Source of the DNA: Agapanthus africanus
Lineage: Eukaryota > Streptophyta > Magnoliopsida > Asparagales > Amaryllidaceae
DNA: 64,000 bases
Assembly (NCBI GenBank): GCA_030015575.1
Contig: JASDDO010000006.1
Span: forward strand, 208,201,632-208,265,631
Direction: 5' to 3'
How positions within the stretch are numbered: the stretch's first letter is position 1; every line of letters begins with the position of its first letter. Shown here piece by piece: positions 24,000-36,346 of the stretch. The translations under genes were made by a program, and so were the position numbers. The notes beneath the pieces were generated by a model, which ran no database searches, was not told the origin of the DNA, and was given only the letters and a program-made list of their open reading frames with translations.

Positions 24000-24410
24000 T
24001 CAGTCGCAGGCATTGTCTTTACCCTCAGTAAAGGGACGGTATGTTGGAAGAGTTCCAAGCTAGATACCGTGACATACTAGACGATAAAGGCAGGATACAT
24101 CGCTACTTAAGATGCTACCAAAGAGGCTGTTTGGATGTATAATGGTTCATGAGATGAACTATGTTCCTCCCATTGTGTGACAATGGAGTTATGGCTTTTG
24201 CCAAGGAACGCAGGTCCCATCAGTGATCCAGACTTATTCTAAGGCAGTATCACCTGATCATGGAGATGTTTGATCTCCAGGATGATCGAGGCAAGGAGAG
24301 CAGATTCAGAGGATAACACGGCGGATCCACTCACGAAGGCCTATTCCCAGAGAGAGACTTTTATGGGATGGTTGAGTATGAGATACTACAACCACTGCTA
24401 CAGATGGCCC
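24000..24410 (+). pseudogene. A1 RNase H remnant, end of pol
   Basis: Short translated stretches such as AGYIAT, EAVWMY and NTADPLTKAYSQRE match the RNase H and C-terminal end of Copia pol. They lie directly before the purine tract, as expected for the end of the polyprotein. Broken. Confidence 0.75.
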
Positions 24411-24416
24411 TAGTGC

Positions 24417-24427
24417 AAGTAGGAGAT
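24417..24427 (+). promoter_or_regulatory. A1 polypurine tract
   Basis: AAGTAGGAGAT lies immediately before the 3' LTR start, like the AAGTGGGAGA of Angela/BARE elements. Confidence 0.88.
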
Positions 24428-26657
24428 TGTTAGTTATATGTATGCCCTAGAGGCCATTACTGTGCATTCGATGTATATTGTAGTGGATGCTGGGACGTAT
24501 ATAGGGAGGACTTTCTTGCTCGACATGATAGTATGCTATCTGGTTACTCTTTACCTTAACGTGTACACTGATTGTCTCTCTGTTACATGTTGGTAAAGCC
24601 CTTAGGATGTGTACTTGACTACCTGGACTATGATGCGGATCATACTAGTGGGGACATGGTAGTCCATAAGTACATCCTTCAAAGTCCCTAGTCGTGGGTG
24701 TATCGAGATGGGGCATCGATATACCAGAGTAGACTAGCGTGTACCTTCTCGACCCATACAGATGGGCGATGGATGATCCCATATCCATCGGTGTTTGACA
24801 TCAGAGATGATATACGGGTGCTCAGTAGAGACTGGGTACACTGGACGGACTCGCCGAGAACTTCCAGATGGTATTATACCTCACGTCAGATGGCAGTTCT
24901 CTGGTGACACTGGTACAGAGTAGTCTGTTGACCCGAGATCGTCATAGAGTCTTGTGTGGTTCCCACTGTACTTTGATTTCCATATTACCACGTCCAAGAG
25001 GGCGTGCAAAACGGTGGTTTTTGGGTACAGTCCCGAGTCACATGGAGGCAATGAGCGATAGGAGGGGATTCGTCTCTCCCGGTATAGGGAGTTGATGTTG
25101 CGCTGTGTTCGATTGGCTATAACAGGAAATCCCTGGCCAGGGTTGCTGAGATTTACTGGTAAGTGTTACCAGTAGTTTCTCGAAGTGTTATAGACCTCAT
25201 ATCGACACGACTTATCGAGCTATTGGGGTCTGACGTTTACCACCCCTAGGCGAGATATGCGACATATCAGACGAACAGACCGGACTGTACGGTAGTGTTA
25301 CTGGTCGGATTCACTGGAGTGTGAGCGGGCTCGCTCGTCGATCTTCAGATCGCTCAATACCTGGGTGGCCGTTACGTTTAGCAGACCGCTTGCGGCTTGT
25401 GGGTGTTTGATATGATCATCATCTGCTGCCGGCGTATTGACGAGTCTTTAGAGTCCTACATAGAGGTTTCCTGGCTCAAGCGAAACGAAATAGGAGCGCA
25501 TATGAGATATGTGCGGGACCGAGAATAATACCAGTATGTGATACTGTATTTGATTCTCGTGATGTGACATTGATCGGTTATATCCGATATAGCCGGGTTA
25601 TCGGATCAAGTGTTGATTCGATAAGTTGTTACTAATGATACCAGTCGGTTTTTGTGCGACATGACCGGATCATTGAATCAAGTGTTGATTTAATGATTTA
25701 ATGCATAATTATATATTTGATATATTACTTTGCATTAACTAGTATGCGTTCACTTTAAATTGGATTTTCTCACTCGGGTGTGCGCATTGCATATGCGATA
25801 TGATTTTGTGCACTTGCTTGTATCATGTTTGATGATGCATGCCTAACTTGGTTAAGTGTAAAGAATGAACCATGGTAATGAAAGGGTTAGGGTTTTGTTT
25901 TTATTTATTCATTTATCTTTCTTATGTATTCTTTTTGGAAAAAGGAAAAAGAAAGATAAATGGTGGCTTTTTTGGATTTAGTTGAAGTTTCTTGAACTTT
26001 GACTAAGTCGTCATTCTTATCCTAAACTTAACCCTAGCCATTTTAAGTAACCTAAGTTAATTCTCTACACTTAACTAGAGTTAATATTATGATAAGAATT
26101 GTTTTTCTTTTCTATTTTTAATGAGACTTATCATAATATTCATCTTCTTCTTGCTTTCTTCTTCTTCTTCATTTCAAAGAAGAAAGCTTCATGTCCATCA
26201 ATGGTGATTGATGATTAATAGTGAGAAATCCAAATCTAAAGTCTACCCACTTCCTATTTCTTCATCCTCTACCTCTTGCCAAGTAGTAGAGTGTGTTTCC
26301 TTCACAAGTTTTTGGACTTGGTGAAGTTGTGAGCTTGATCTAGCGATGCCTCGACGTAGATCATCTTCGGCATGGACATCAACGACCTAGCTTGCCCATT
26401 CTCCGACGAAGCCGACGCTAGAGCCCGGATTTGATTTGGACAGCGGAGAGCACTTCGTTGCGGAGCTATGGAGGTGGACAAACGGATCTACAAAGGTTGT
26501 AATTCCGTATTCTCATTAGTTAAGTGTTAACTAGTTTTCTTTTCGCCTAGACTTCTAGCCATCGATCCGTAGATTAGAGTTTCCCGGCACTAGATTTTTT
26601 GAAATTGGCATGATCGATGCCTTGAGAGACCTCACTAGAGTGCCTAGGAACCCTACA
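24428..26657 (+). repeat. A1 3' LTR (2230 bp)
   Basis: Full-length partner of 16244-18473, about 1% different by eye, ending CCCTACA before the target duplication. Confidence 0.96.
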
Positions 26658-27221
26658 AGTAGGTTGGTTTTCTTATATCGTACCCATCATATTACCTTGT
26701 ATAATATATTTCAGTTGTATCTAGTAAATTCCATCAACCAAACATGTATTTATTTTGAGATAGAGACCAGTGCTATTTATTCTTTCGACCTTAGAGTCGC
26801 TCGTTATATTTCTGGTGGTTTTGAGTTCCTTTTGAGTTTTGATCCTCGCCGTTGGCGTTGTATATTATATTGCTTGTGTGGTTGTGACCGTCGATTGACG
26901 AAGAGCTAGCTCCCGCTTGGGGATGCCTTTTTATTGATTTCGTATACTATTCATGTTGTATCCTGTTTGGGAGCCAGTTTTTACAAAGGTGACTCTGCCG
27001 AAATTTTCAGTAAATTTTGATGTTCTTAAAAACTGCATAATTCGTCTTATGCTATTAAAACTACTTGTTTTAAATTGGTTTTCCTGCACTCTACTACTTT
27101 TCTTGGTTTGGATTTCTGGGTTTTCGGTTTACTTAAATTACTTATGCCTCGAGACGTTCGTAGTTTAAGTGTCGGTCATGTTCCGTACTTTCGGGTCGGT
27201 CAAGAATCCTTATTTGCTAAG

Positions 27222-27235
27222 TTGGTATCAGAGCG
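27222..27235 (+). promoter_or_regulatory. G2 primer binding site
   Basis: TTGGTATCAGAGCG is complementary to initiator-Met tRNA and sets plus orientation. Confidence 0.92.
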
Positions 27236-27964
27236 TTAGGTTTTACCTTCGGAGCGTAGGATGACCCTTGGTTGATGGAATAGGTGACTAAAGTAGAGTG
27301 ACGTACCGTGGGTATGTTCCGCGGCATATTTACGATACGCTACTCCACTTAAGAAGCCTTAAGATGTACATTTCTTTGCTCAGTATTATATTCATTCCGA
27401 TCTAGCCTCATCAGTACCAGTTATGGTTTTGCTGCTACGGTTACGGGCAGGGAGAGCTACGGCTAGAGTTGCGGTCAGCACAAGCTCGTCACGAACGAGG
27501 ACTGACCAGGGCGAAATTTCGGCGACACACGATTGCAGAGATGTGTCTTTTTACTGTGTTTCCGCGCCAGGAACGTTTGGTGGATCGCCTTTATGAGGTT
27601 ACTCGGAGGTGCTGATCGACACTAGAGAAATGAGCCAATGATGGAGGCCAGCCAGATTTTGATGACCGTTGGTGTGTTGCTTATTCATGACGATCGAGGC
27701 ACTGTTCAGCCTGCAGACGAGCGAGCCAGTTATTGCTGCGAACAACGAGATATTGCCCCAGATGCTGGAAATCGTGCAGGACGAGTTGTACTAAGAGATG
27801 ATAGGAGGTCGCTAGTCATCTAGGATGAATGACTAGGACATGTGGATCGTTCGCTTATCCCGATGCGAGGTCATCAGATAGATTGATTCCAGCTAGAGAC
27901 CACTTCACGCAGAGACGTGAGGGTCGACAGAGACGATCGAATGTCGGAAACCTATTATTCCAAG

Positions 27965-28140
27965 TTTAAAGTAGTCGGAAAGACATGCAGGCAATTCTAT
28001 GGTCCCTCTAGAAGAATGAAACCCTAACTCGACTTAATGACCGTGTGAAAGCCTTTGAACCTTAGGGTTTGCGGCAGTTCTGCGGCGCCATTAGTGAGGC
28101 TTGGGTTTGCCCTTCTACGGCTGGACCACCGATGCTGTGG
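27965..28140 (+). other. Gypsy/Copia shared segment, G2 copy
   Basis: Runs from TTTAAAGTAGTCGG through CCCTCTAGAAGA and TTGAACCTT to CCCTTCTACGGCTGGACC. It aligns with A1 18976-19158 and A2 36829-37010 at roughly 70-80% by eye. Confidence 0.82.
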
Positions 28141-29149
28141 TATGTATTCGATACTATTAAACTGTGCCCAAGATGTTGAGCTCTTGGGGGATTATGAGGT
28201 TTTGACGAATCGATCGGATGGCTTGACTTAATTCAGATGCTAGGTGGTGAGATGCATTTCTTGGGAGACTCCCGATACGAGGATAGCCGTTGGAGCTCAG
28301 TCCATGTAGCCACGATGAGACAAGTCCGAAGCAGTCGACGTTAGAGAAAGTGGAGTAAAGAGGTCCGTACAAGATCTGGATAAGACGACGTTCCACTCCG
28401 CCGACATCAGAGATGCGATACGCATGTCGAGGCAGAGTACTGGATATACCTTCCAGAAGAGGTCGCGATGGGTATGCAGCCATTCCGGAGCAAGATGCAG
28501 ATATAGGAAAGGACGATGACTTCCGGACAGTTGGCAGAGACGAGACATGGAAGAGACCGTGAGCAGGATTTCTTCCAGGACACTGCTGCAATGATACTTG
28601 CACCCAGGGTCAGATGTGTCACGTACATTCAGAGAGCCAGAGGCCGACGCCTTTGATATACTGTCTTACGAGTGGTCGCGATGATTGACCAAGAGATGAC
28701 CAGAGAAGTGCCAGAACGGAATCGTCCCCGTTAGCACACCTGACAGGGACGATGAGCCGATGGACCGAAAGATTGGTAATTCACAGTGAAGACCTTGACC
28801 CAGGAGTGGTCATGGTTACGCACACCAGCAGGCCAGAGTTCATGATCATCGACGAGACGTCCCATTAGTGACCGCGACAATTGGCCCGAGATTCTTAGAG
28901 GATGCACTTGAGCGATACTATTCCGCCATTATTGATTTCGATGTTTTGGGTGATTTATTCGTATGATTTGATTTTGATGATTGAGGATTTACGATCTTTG
29001 CACAGTGTTGCACTTGATATCGTTTTCGTGCTTTAGTTTCACATGTTTGTGATTTTACGGTTTTAAACAGTTGAGTTGATTTTGTGCGTATGCACGCACG
29101 CGATTTGGTTCCTACACTCTGTATAGTTTATATATGCTGGCAGTGCAGT

Positions 29150-29470
29150 GACATATATTTTGTGCACTTGGATACACTGGATTTCGATTTCGAGGGTGAT
29201 GCTCGACATTTGTTTTGTGCATTTTATGCACCGGATTGGATTTTTAGCGCCTGTTGGGCGCCTGTTACGAGATGCGATTTGGTGCACACCAGATGCACTA
29301 AATCGAGATTTTTTTTTGTGCATGTCAGATGCACCTGATTTTGCTGTCAGGCACACCTGTTGCCTATGACAGATGTTTCGTGCACGCCCGATGTACTTAG
29401 ATGTTGTTTCTGTGAGCATGTATGGCACATTCATGGATTTTGATTTCCGTGCGCACCAGACGCATGTAGT
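29150..29470 (+). repeat. TGCAC-rich degenerate array in G2
   Basis: Words such as TTTTGTGCA, GGTGCACACC, ATGCACC and CGTGCACGCC recur every 20-35 bp. The six-base core TGCA(C/T) is self-complementary or nearly so. Confidence 0.7.
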
Positions 29471-30120
29471 ATTCATGTGCATATTTTGGGATTGATTTCT
29501 TATAGAGTAGTACGTTTTTATGATATTGCTATGTGTTTTCGTACTGAGCAGGACTAGTCAGAGGACAGTACCTGAATATATTTTGCATGCATTGATAGTT
29601 ATTGAAGGGATTTCCAAAAATCGAGCTATAGCCTCAGTATTTACCTACGTGTCTGATATGACACGAAATGTTTAAAACAAGGAGACCCTTCTAAATTGTT
29701 TCCAAAACGGCGGAACGTACATTTCAAACAAAGGTATATATGTATATAGTTATTTTCTTATGATAGACGTCCGCCACTGTGCAGTGTTATACGCGTTGCA
29801 CAGCGACTTAAGGAGATTTGGCATGCATTTCCTTCGGATACTTACAGATATAGATTCGATATTTACATGTATAGTTTCGAGTTATATCATATTGGTTTTG
29901 ATTTGGATTTGGCATTGATGTCTTCTCCATGACTTCGATGATTGCGGGATGCTTGACGGAGTTTTGATTTGAGTTATATACTCATTTTTCAAGCGCATGC
30001 GCTGCGCTACGATTTGTTTTATGTATTTACAATTTCGGAGCCCTGACGACTTGATGGTTTTGGTTTAGATGTTTTAGTATTTGGGGAGAGTTTTAATTTA
30101 AATTTGGGGACCGAATTTCT

Positions 30121-30135
30121 TTAAGGGGGGAAGAT
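30121..30135 (+). promoter_or_regulatory. G2 polypurine tract
   Basis: TTAAGGGGGGAAGAT precedes the LTR start TGTAAC; the preceding GGGGACCGAATTTC box is shared with G1, G3 and G4. Confidence 0.9.
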
Positions 30136-33100
30136 TGTAACGTTTTGAAAATCGTTTCGGTGAAATTTCGAAAAAACGGTAAAATAAGGGGGTTTTCTGT
30201 AAAAAGTCAAAATACAAATATCTTATTATAAAAATTAAACATACATATTCTAGCTATGTAATTGCTATTATTTGGTGTTTATTGAGCCGTTGGTGAAATT
30301 TCAAATTTTCTGAAAAAAATATTATTTTATTATTATTTTAAGCCGTCACTAATACATTTAATTAGGGAAAATTACAAAATGGAACGAGTTGAAACAAATT
30401 TTGTGCATCATAAAACATTAAATAAAATTTTATCATGTGGTTTTTGGAACGAAATCATTTGCCAAAACGGTTTAGAAATTAGTGAAGATAAAAGGCTTTT
30501 TTTAGCGTAAATGGATGCTTGGGGTATTGTATTTATCATTTTTCATCACCCCACACCCGTACCCACACCCACACACCCCCACTTACTCCTCCCCATGGCT
30601 GAATTCAGTAGCCACCATATTTTTCCCCACTTGATTTTCAAAGGAAAAGATATGAAAGAAAAGAAAAGAAAATGGGTGAATTAGGTGGACTTTTGACCTT
30701 ACCTTGACCTTGACTTTTCCCCACTTTCTCTACCTCCCTCTCTCTCCTCCCCCCCCTCAATTTCTGGCCGACCCCTCCCTCTCCTACAGCAGCAACAGCC
30801 CCCCCTTTTCCCCTTCTCTTTTCTCTTCAAAACTTCTTCAAAAATTGCCCCAAAATCCATCAAAAAAATCCCAAAACCCAAATCCGACTCCTACCCATTT
30901 TTGCTTAGCCCTTATCGCATGGATTTTGGTGACAAGGGAGCATTTTGGAGGGTTATGTGTGCTTGTGGGATCTTCAATTTGTTTGGGTAAATTCTAACCC
31001 TTTTGCTTAAATCGTTGTTAATTGCTTGTAGTTAGCTTAATTAAGTGTTAATTTGGTTTTATGTGGGTTCAATTGTATGATTATGAAATTCTAGATTAGG
31101 GTTGTGAATTTAAGTTGGGGTTCTTATAATTGATCAAGGGAAAATTGTGTAGTTTAACATGTTGTTATTATGCTAAAACTAATCTAGTTGGTAGTTTATA
31201 TCTTTGTTAAATTTATAGTTGTATTAATTATCTAATTTGCAAACTAGGTTTTAGTGAAATACATATAAAATTGAGATTTAAAATGTAATTAAGGTTTTGA
31301 TGACTTTATTAGCATTTTAATTTGTTGTTTAGCGACTTTGATCATGCAAAACCATGCTTAATTGATAAATTGTGAATTTTACTTTGAAAAGTGTTAAAAT
31401 CGATATTTGTTGCAAACTTGAATTTTGAGTTAATGTTAATTCGTGAGATTAAAAATATGGAGGTGATTTGTATGACCTAATTATGATATTATGTGAGCAT
31501 TTTGGCCATTAGAATCGTCAAAATATTTAGTTTGGGTAAAACATCAAGTTTTGAACCGAAATGGGAATTTGTGCTAACTGGGTTTTTGGAAAATAAAACG
31601 AATTGTTTAATTTTATGGTTTTGATGAACTAAACCATATTTCTTATATAATTAGTTAGTTTTGAAATCACGATCGGTGCGTTTGGGTTTTCTTGATGGTT
31701 TGACGTTTGTACATCGACATCGGGGGTTGGTTTGACTATTCTTGCATGCGTAGGCGATAGGTTTGGATCTATGCGTGATACGCGTGCCGATTTGATTTTC
31801 GTATGCCGTTTCGATTTCGAATTTAGTTTTAATGCGATATGGTGCGTTATGATATGTAGGTACCCCATGTGAACTTCGGGACGACAAGCAAGCGCCCGGC
31901 GACATCGGCACCGGCGAGCGAGGACCAGGTGAGTAGATTTATATCTACGGGGAGAAGTCGGGTGGATGGCGTATAGCACCCCCGCAGTCCGTGGTGGTGT
32001 ATACGGATGCGTATACACACCAACAATTATTATATGTTATTTGGGATTAATAACGATGCTTAGGATGGATATTGGTGTGTTGGATTATTTTAGTGTTGCG
32101 AACCCTAGGGAAGTGTTGCACTACACATACACACATACATACTTGCATACATTCCTATTGATATGTGCTCATGGGATTCTTTATAGTATGTGTTCACATG
32201 GGTATGGGACTATGTGTTCACATAAGGATTTGAGGATGATACTTGGGATTGAGCTGAGTCGATGAGATTCGATTTGAGGCCGTGAGATCGGTGATATAGC
32301 AGGGTTCGTATCTTAGATACGACATGACGTTGTAGCGGGTCCTTGACGTAGTGTTTCACACACGTCCATGCATACGTAGGCGGTATCAGTATGGTACTAG
32401 ACGTAGATCAGTACCCCGATCATGATAATTGATAAAGAGGATACCAGGTGAATAGTATGATGAATGTGATATTGACCCGTACCCAGATTAGGATGTCGTA
32501 CGACGGATTTACGTACGAGCTATATTGATGATTGATCCGCACTCTTGACTTGGGATGCCTGATTATAGATATGGTATCGGATATGATATTATTGAGGCGG
32601 GATCACCGACTATACATATACAGGTATGCATATGTATCGACTCAGATGATAGGCGGTTCCCTTACCTGTAGTTCAGCCGTATAGTTTAGTGTAGTTGTTA
32701 GATTAGATTAGATTTCTTACCTATTTCAAAAACTAACGAATCGTGGGTATTTTAAAAGACAGCCCAAGGGATCCTACGGATATTTCAAAAGACGTATCTT
32801 TTCATAAAAACACCGTAGCCCCTATTTTCAAAACCCCATGATTCGTGTTATTTCAAAAGGCACCATTTGTAGGACTTATATTAGTTTAATATTGATTAGT
32901 TATCATTGTGTCTAGTATTCTGCTTCAGCACATTATTGTTGTTCGCTTTGCCCCGCATACTTATTTTGCTGCATACTCCATTATTGATATCATGCTGTTA
33001 GGACACCGGCACCATTACCGATGATGCGTATGTACCACATACACTTACTTGCCGGCTCACACACATCTTCATCGGTAATTGCCATGTCACGTACACTTAG

Positions 33101-34667
33101 AAAATACTATTGCTTGGCTTAGCTTGTTAGTTAGTAGTTGATACGATATTAGTGTACCTGGGTTATATGCCAGTTTAGACATTGTAGTTATTACTTGTCA
33201 CTTCATGCATACTGTTATTCCATTGTTCATGCCTAGTTATTAATCATACATTGCAACTTGGTTATTGATACCATATACATTCATTAGTATTGACATATGC
33301 ACTTGTGATGACTTCTTGAGATTTATGATATTTCTGGATTTCGGGGGCAAGCCGCAAAATTTCTAAACTTATTAACCTTTTAAAATATGTAAATTGCGGT
33401 TTTCTAGTGATGTAAGTGTCGTCCACCATGAGTTTGCTATGATTTTCGAGATCCATGTTGAGGAGTGGAGGAACCGTCATGGGTACATGGTGGGCCCGGT
33501 ATGGTACCCCGGGGCAAGATGAATGTGGTGTTGACGTTGAGCCTGGCAGGGGACAGATTACCTACCGGTGATATTACCCGACGCGTCGGATATCCGGAGG
33601 ATACCGTCGTGGTCTTGAGATGGATGGTAGGGGCCGGTCTGGACAGACGGCGCCCTAGATATTGAGATTGAGACATTGATATTTCGAGACAGTGAGATTT
33701 ATGTTTCGTGTCGATGCTAGACACTGTTGATACTGATTTCATTATGATACCTCAGTTTAAAAATACGAAGGAAATCTCACTAATTTATGAAAACAGTTTC
33801 TTCATTTACATGTATTCTGTTTTCATGCATTCATACCTCATTCATATGATATATTGCTACCTGAGGCACTGACACGGGCACATAAGATTTCACTCGGTTA
33901 GATATTACCCTAGCCATTGTTATAGGCTGCTTGTTATGTATATTTTTGAGGATATATTATGATAATTGACCTAGGTTGCGTTATTTATGCGATTTCTGTG
34001 CGTAGATGTTTTTCTATTTACGAGTTGGCAACTCACCCCCGTTGTGCCCCAGTTTCTTGCAGGTTTGCCGTACAGGTTTCATTACGGCGTTGTGGGCTCA
34101 GTTTCATTCGGGTGACTTGCTAGTAGGTGGGTTTTCTTGTATCGTACCCATCATATTACCTTGTATAATATATTTCAGTTGTATCTAGTAAATTCCATCA
34201 ACCAAACATGTATTTATTTTGAGATAGAGACCTGTGCTGTTTATTCTTTCGACCTTAGAGTCGCTCGTTATATTTCTGGTGGTTTTGAGTTCCTTTTGAG
34301 TTTTGATCCTCGCCGTTGGCGTTGTATATTATATTGCTTGTGTGGTTGTGACCGTCGATTGATGAAGAGCTAGCTCCCGCTTGGGGATGCCTTTTTATTG
34401 ATTTCGTATACTATTCATGTTGTATCCCGTTTGGGAGCCAGTTTTTACAAAGGAGACTCTGCCGAAATTTTCAGTAAATTTTGATGTTTTTAAAAACCGC
34501 ATAATTCGGCTTATGCTATTAAAACTACTTGTTTTAAATTGGTTTTCCTTCACTCTACTACTTTTCTTGGTTTGGATTTCTGGGTTTTCGGTTTACTTAA
34601 ATTACTTACGCATCGAGACGTTCGTAGTTTAAGTGCCGGTCATGTTCCGTACTTTCGGGTCGTGACA
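30136..34667 (+). mobile_element. G2 3' LTR, complete, 4532 bp
   Basis: Starts TGTAACG after the purine tract and ends GGGTCGTGACA. It is continuous, so it shows the empty sites of A1 and G1 in the 5' LTR. Sense landmarks: CT-rich run 30715-30830, donor-like GTGAGT 31929 with hairpin 31933-31948, long hairpin 33014-33079, acceptor-like TTGCAG 34061. At 34668 the sequence changes to Angela LTR (AGAGTCTTGTGTG), so G2 is inserted in A2. Confidence 0.94.
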
Positions 34668-36332
34668 AGAGTCTTGTGTGATTCCCACTGTGCTTTGATT
34701 TTCACCTTACCACGTTCAGGAGGGCATGCAAAACAGTGGCTTTTGGGTACAGTCCCGAATCACATGGAGGCAATGAGCGATAGGAGGGGATTCGTCTCTC
34801 CCGGTATAGGGAGTTGATGTTGTGCTGTGTTCGATTGGCTATAACTGGAAGTCCCTGGCCAGGGCTGATATAGAGATATACTGGTAAGTGTTACTAGTAG
34901 TTTCTCGACCTGTTATGAGCATCACATCGACACGACTTATCGGTTATTGGGGTCTGACGTATACCACCCCTAGACTTGATATGCGACATATAAGACGAAC
35001 AGACCGGACTGTACGGGAGTGTTAATGATTGGATTCACAGGAGAACGGACAGGCTAGCTTGTTGATCTTCTGATCGCTCAATACCTGGGTGGCTGTTACG
35101 TTTAGCTGACCGCTTGCAGCTTGTGGGTGTTTGATATGATCATCACCGGCTACCGGCGTATTGACGATTCTTTAGAGTCCTACACAGAGGTTTCTTGGCT
35201 TAGGCAAAACGGAGTAGAGGCATATATGTGATATGTGCAGGACCGAGGATAATGCGATATGAGATACCGTATTATATTCTCGCGATATTTAGATATGAAC
35301 CGGGACATCAAATCAAGTGTTGATTCGATGAATCGGTATATGATATATTAGTCGGTTATATTCGATATAGCCAGATCGTTGGATCAAGTGTTGATTCGAT
35401 GATTTAATGTATAATGATATATATGATATATTGTATTACATTATCTAATATTGGCTCGCTTTATAATTTCATTTTCTCACCAGATTAATACATTGATATA
35501 TATGCGATATATGTTAATTGTATTATTTTCTTTTGTTGCAAATATATAATATATATGTGATATATATTATTGTGACATGTAATGATTTATTATTAAACTT
35601 GTTTAAAGATGATAAAAAGGGATTAGGGTTTGATTAGGGTTAGCTCATTCTTGTTCATTGTAGAAGGATTCTATTTTGTCTTAGTTAAGATATTATGGTT
35701 GATACTTATCCTTAACCTAACCAAACCCTAACTCTAGTTTATTCTCTACAAACTTTTATCCTCTCATCCTTGACCATGGTTCCATAATCAATCATATACA
35801 TTTATCTACTATTCATCACAAAAGGATCATTCTCTTCATTCTTGATCTTCTTCTCTCTTTAGTTTTTGAGAGAGAGCTCACTAGAAATTCCTTCTGTGAT
35901 GATTTCTTGTGAGAAAGTGAATTAAAAAGATAGCATAAATACTACTCCATCATCCTCATCTAATCTAGCCCATTAGATTTGAGTGTTCATCTCTTTAGAG
36001 TGAGAAAGCTTGGGTTATAGCAACTTCGACATAGATCATCGGAGAATCGGAACACTTCAAGCTAGCATGGATCGTTCGAGTAGTGGAGCCTCTCTTGAGT
36101 CCGGGAGATCGTGGATCACGGCGAAGGGACTTCTACTCGGAGCTTGTGAAGAGAAGGAGCGGACTACAAAGGTTGTAATCCCTCACACTTAGCTTTAAAG
36201 ATGTTATCTTGCATGCTAAACCCTATTAATCTGGCAAAGATCCCGTCTTTGGGTTGTTCGGCTCATGTAAAATTTTATTCGGGCATGTTTGATGCTTTAT
36301 GAACCTTCACAAGTGTGCCTAGGAACCCTACA
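34668..36332 (+). mobile_element. A2 Angela-like 5' LTR, right part
   Basis: Matches A1 LTR from about 16757 to its end, but is clearly more diverged than A1's LTRs are from each other. It ends GGAACCCTACA and is followed by a primer site. The left part of this LTR lies beyond G2 and off the window. A2 is the oldest layer of the left half of the nest. Confidence 0.92.
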
Positions 36333-36333
36333 G

Positions 36334-36346
36334 TGGTATCAAAGCC
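36334..36346 (+). promoter_or_regulatory. A2 primer binding site
   Basis: TGGTATCAAAGCC sits one base after the LTR end, at the place of A1's initiator-Met primer site. Confidence 0.9.

Larger units (their letters stand above)
16244..26657 (+). mobile_element. A1, Angela-like Copia element, complete in length (10.4 kb), broken
   Basis: The element has two LTRs of identical length (2230 bp each), a primer site, a purine tract and remnants of protease, integrase, RT and RNase H in Copia order. Its start, TGTTAGTTATATGTATGCCCTAGAG, written here in two halves as TGTTAGTTATATG and TATGCCCTAGAG, resembles the Angela/BARE LTR start. The target duplication is AGTAT (16239-16243) and AGTAG (26658-26662), four of five bases equal; the empty site in G2's other LTR near 34120 reads GCTAGTAGGTGG. 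About two dozen LTR differences (about 1%) suggest insertion within the last half million years at a grass-like rate, yet the interior carries many breaks. It was therefore probably moved by proteins from another copy. Confidence 0.95.
13582..27202 (+). mobile_element. G2 Gypsy element, 5' LTR (two pieces around A1)
   Basis: The pieces 13582-16243 and 26658-27202 together match 31465-34667 of the 3' LTR over about 3.2 kb (roughly 2% different by eye). The first 1.3 kb of this LTR is not in the window because G1 is inserted there. Landmarks in sense: donor-like CAG|GTGAGT at 14046, donor hairpin 14050-14065, long hairpin 15131-15196, acceptor-like TTGCAG at 16178. The LTR ends just before the primer site at 27222. 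Confidence 0.92.
27203..30135 (+). mobile_element. G2 interior, no recognisable protein domain
   Basis: This 2.9-kb interior runs from the primer site (27222-27235) to the purine tract (30121-30130). No pol or gag domain is seen in sense; the 148-codon antisense frame at 28157-28603 is not a gene. Parts in order: gag-side sequence, the Gypsy/Copia shared segment (27965-28140), diverged sequence alike in G1 and G3, a TGCA-rich array (29150-29470), and A/T-rich sequence before the purine tract. It fits a non-autonomous element. Confidence 0.8.

Noticed and set aside
28157-28603. 148-codon minus-strand frame
   Set aside because: Antisense to G2, overlaps the non-coding interior, low-complexity composition unlike any family I know.
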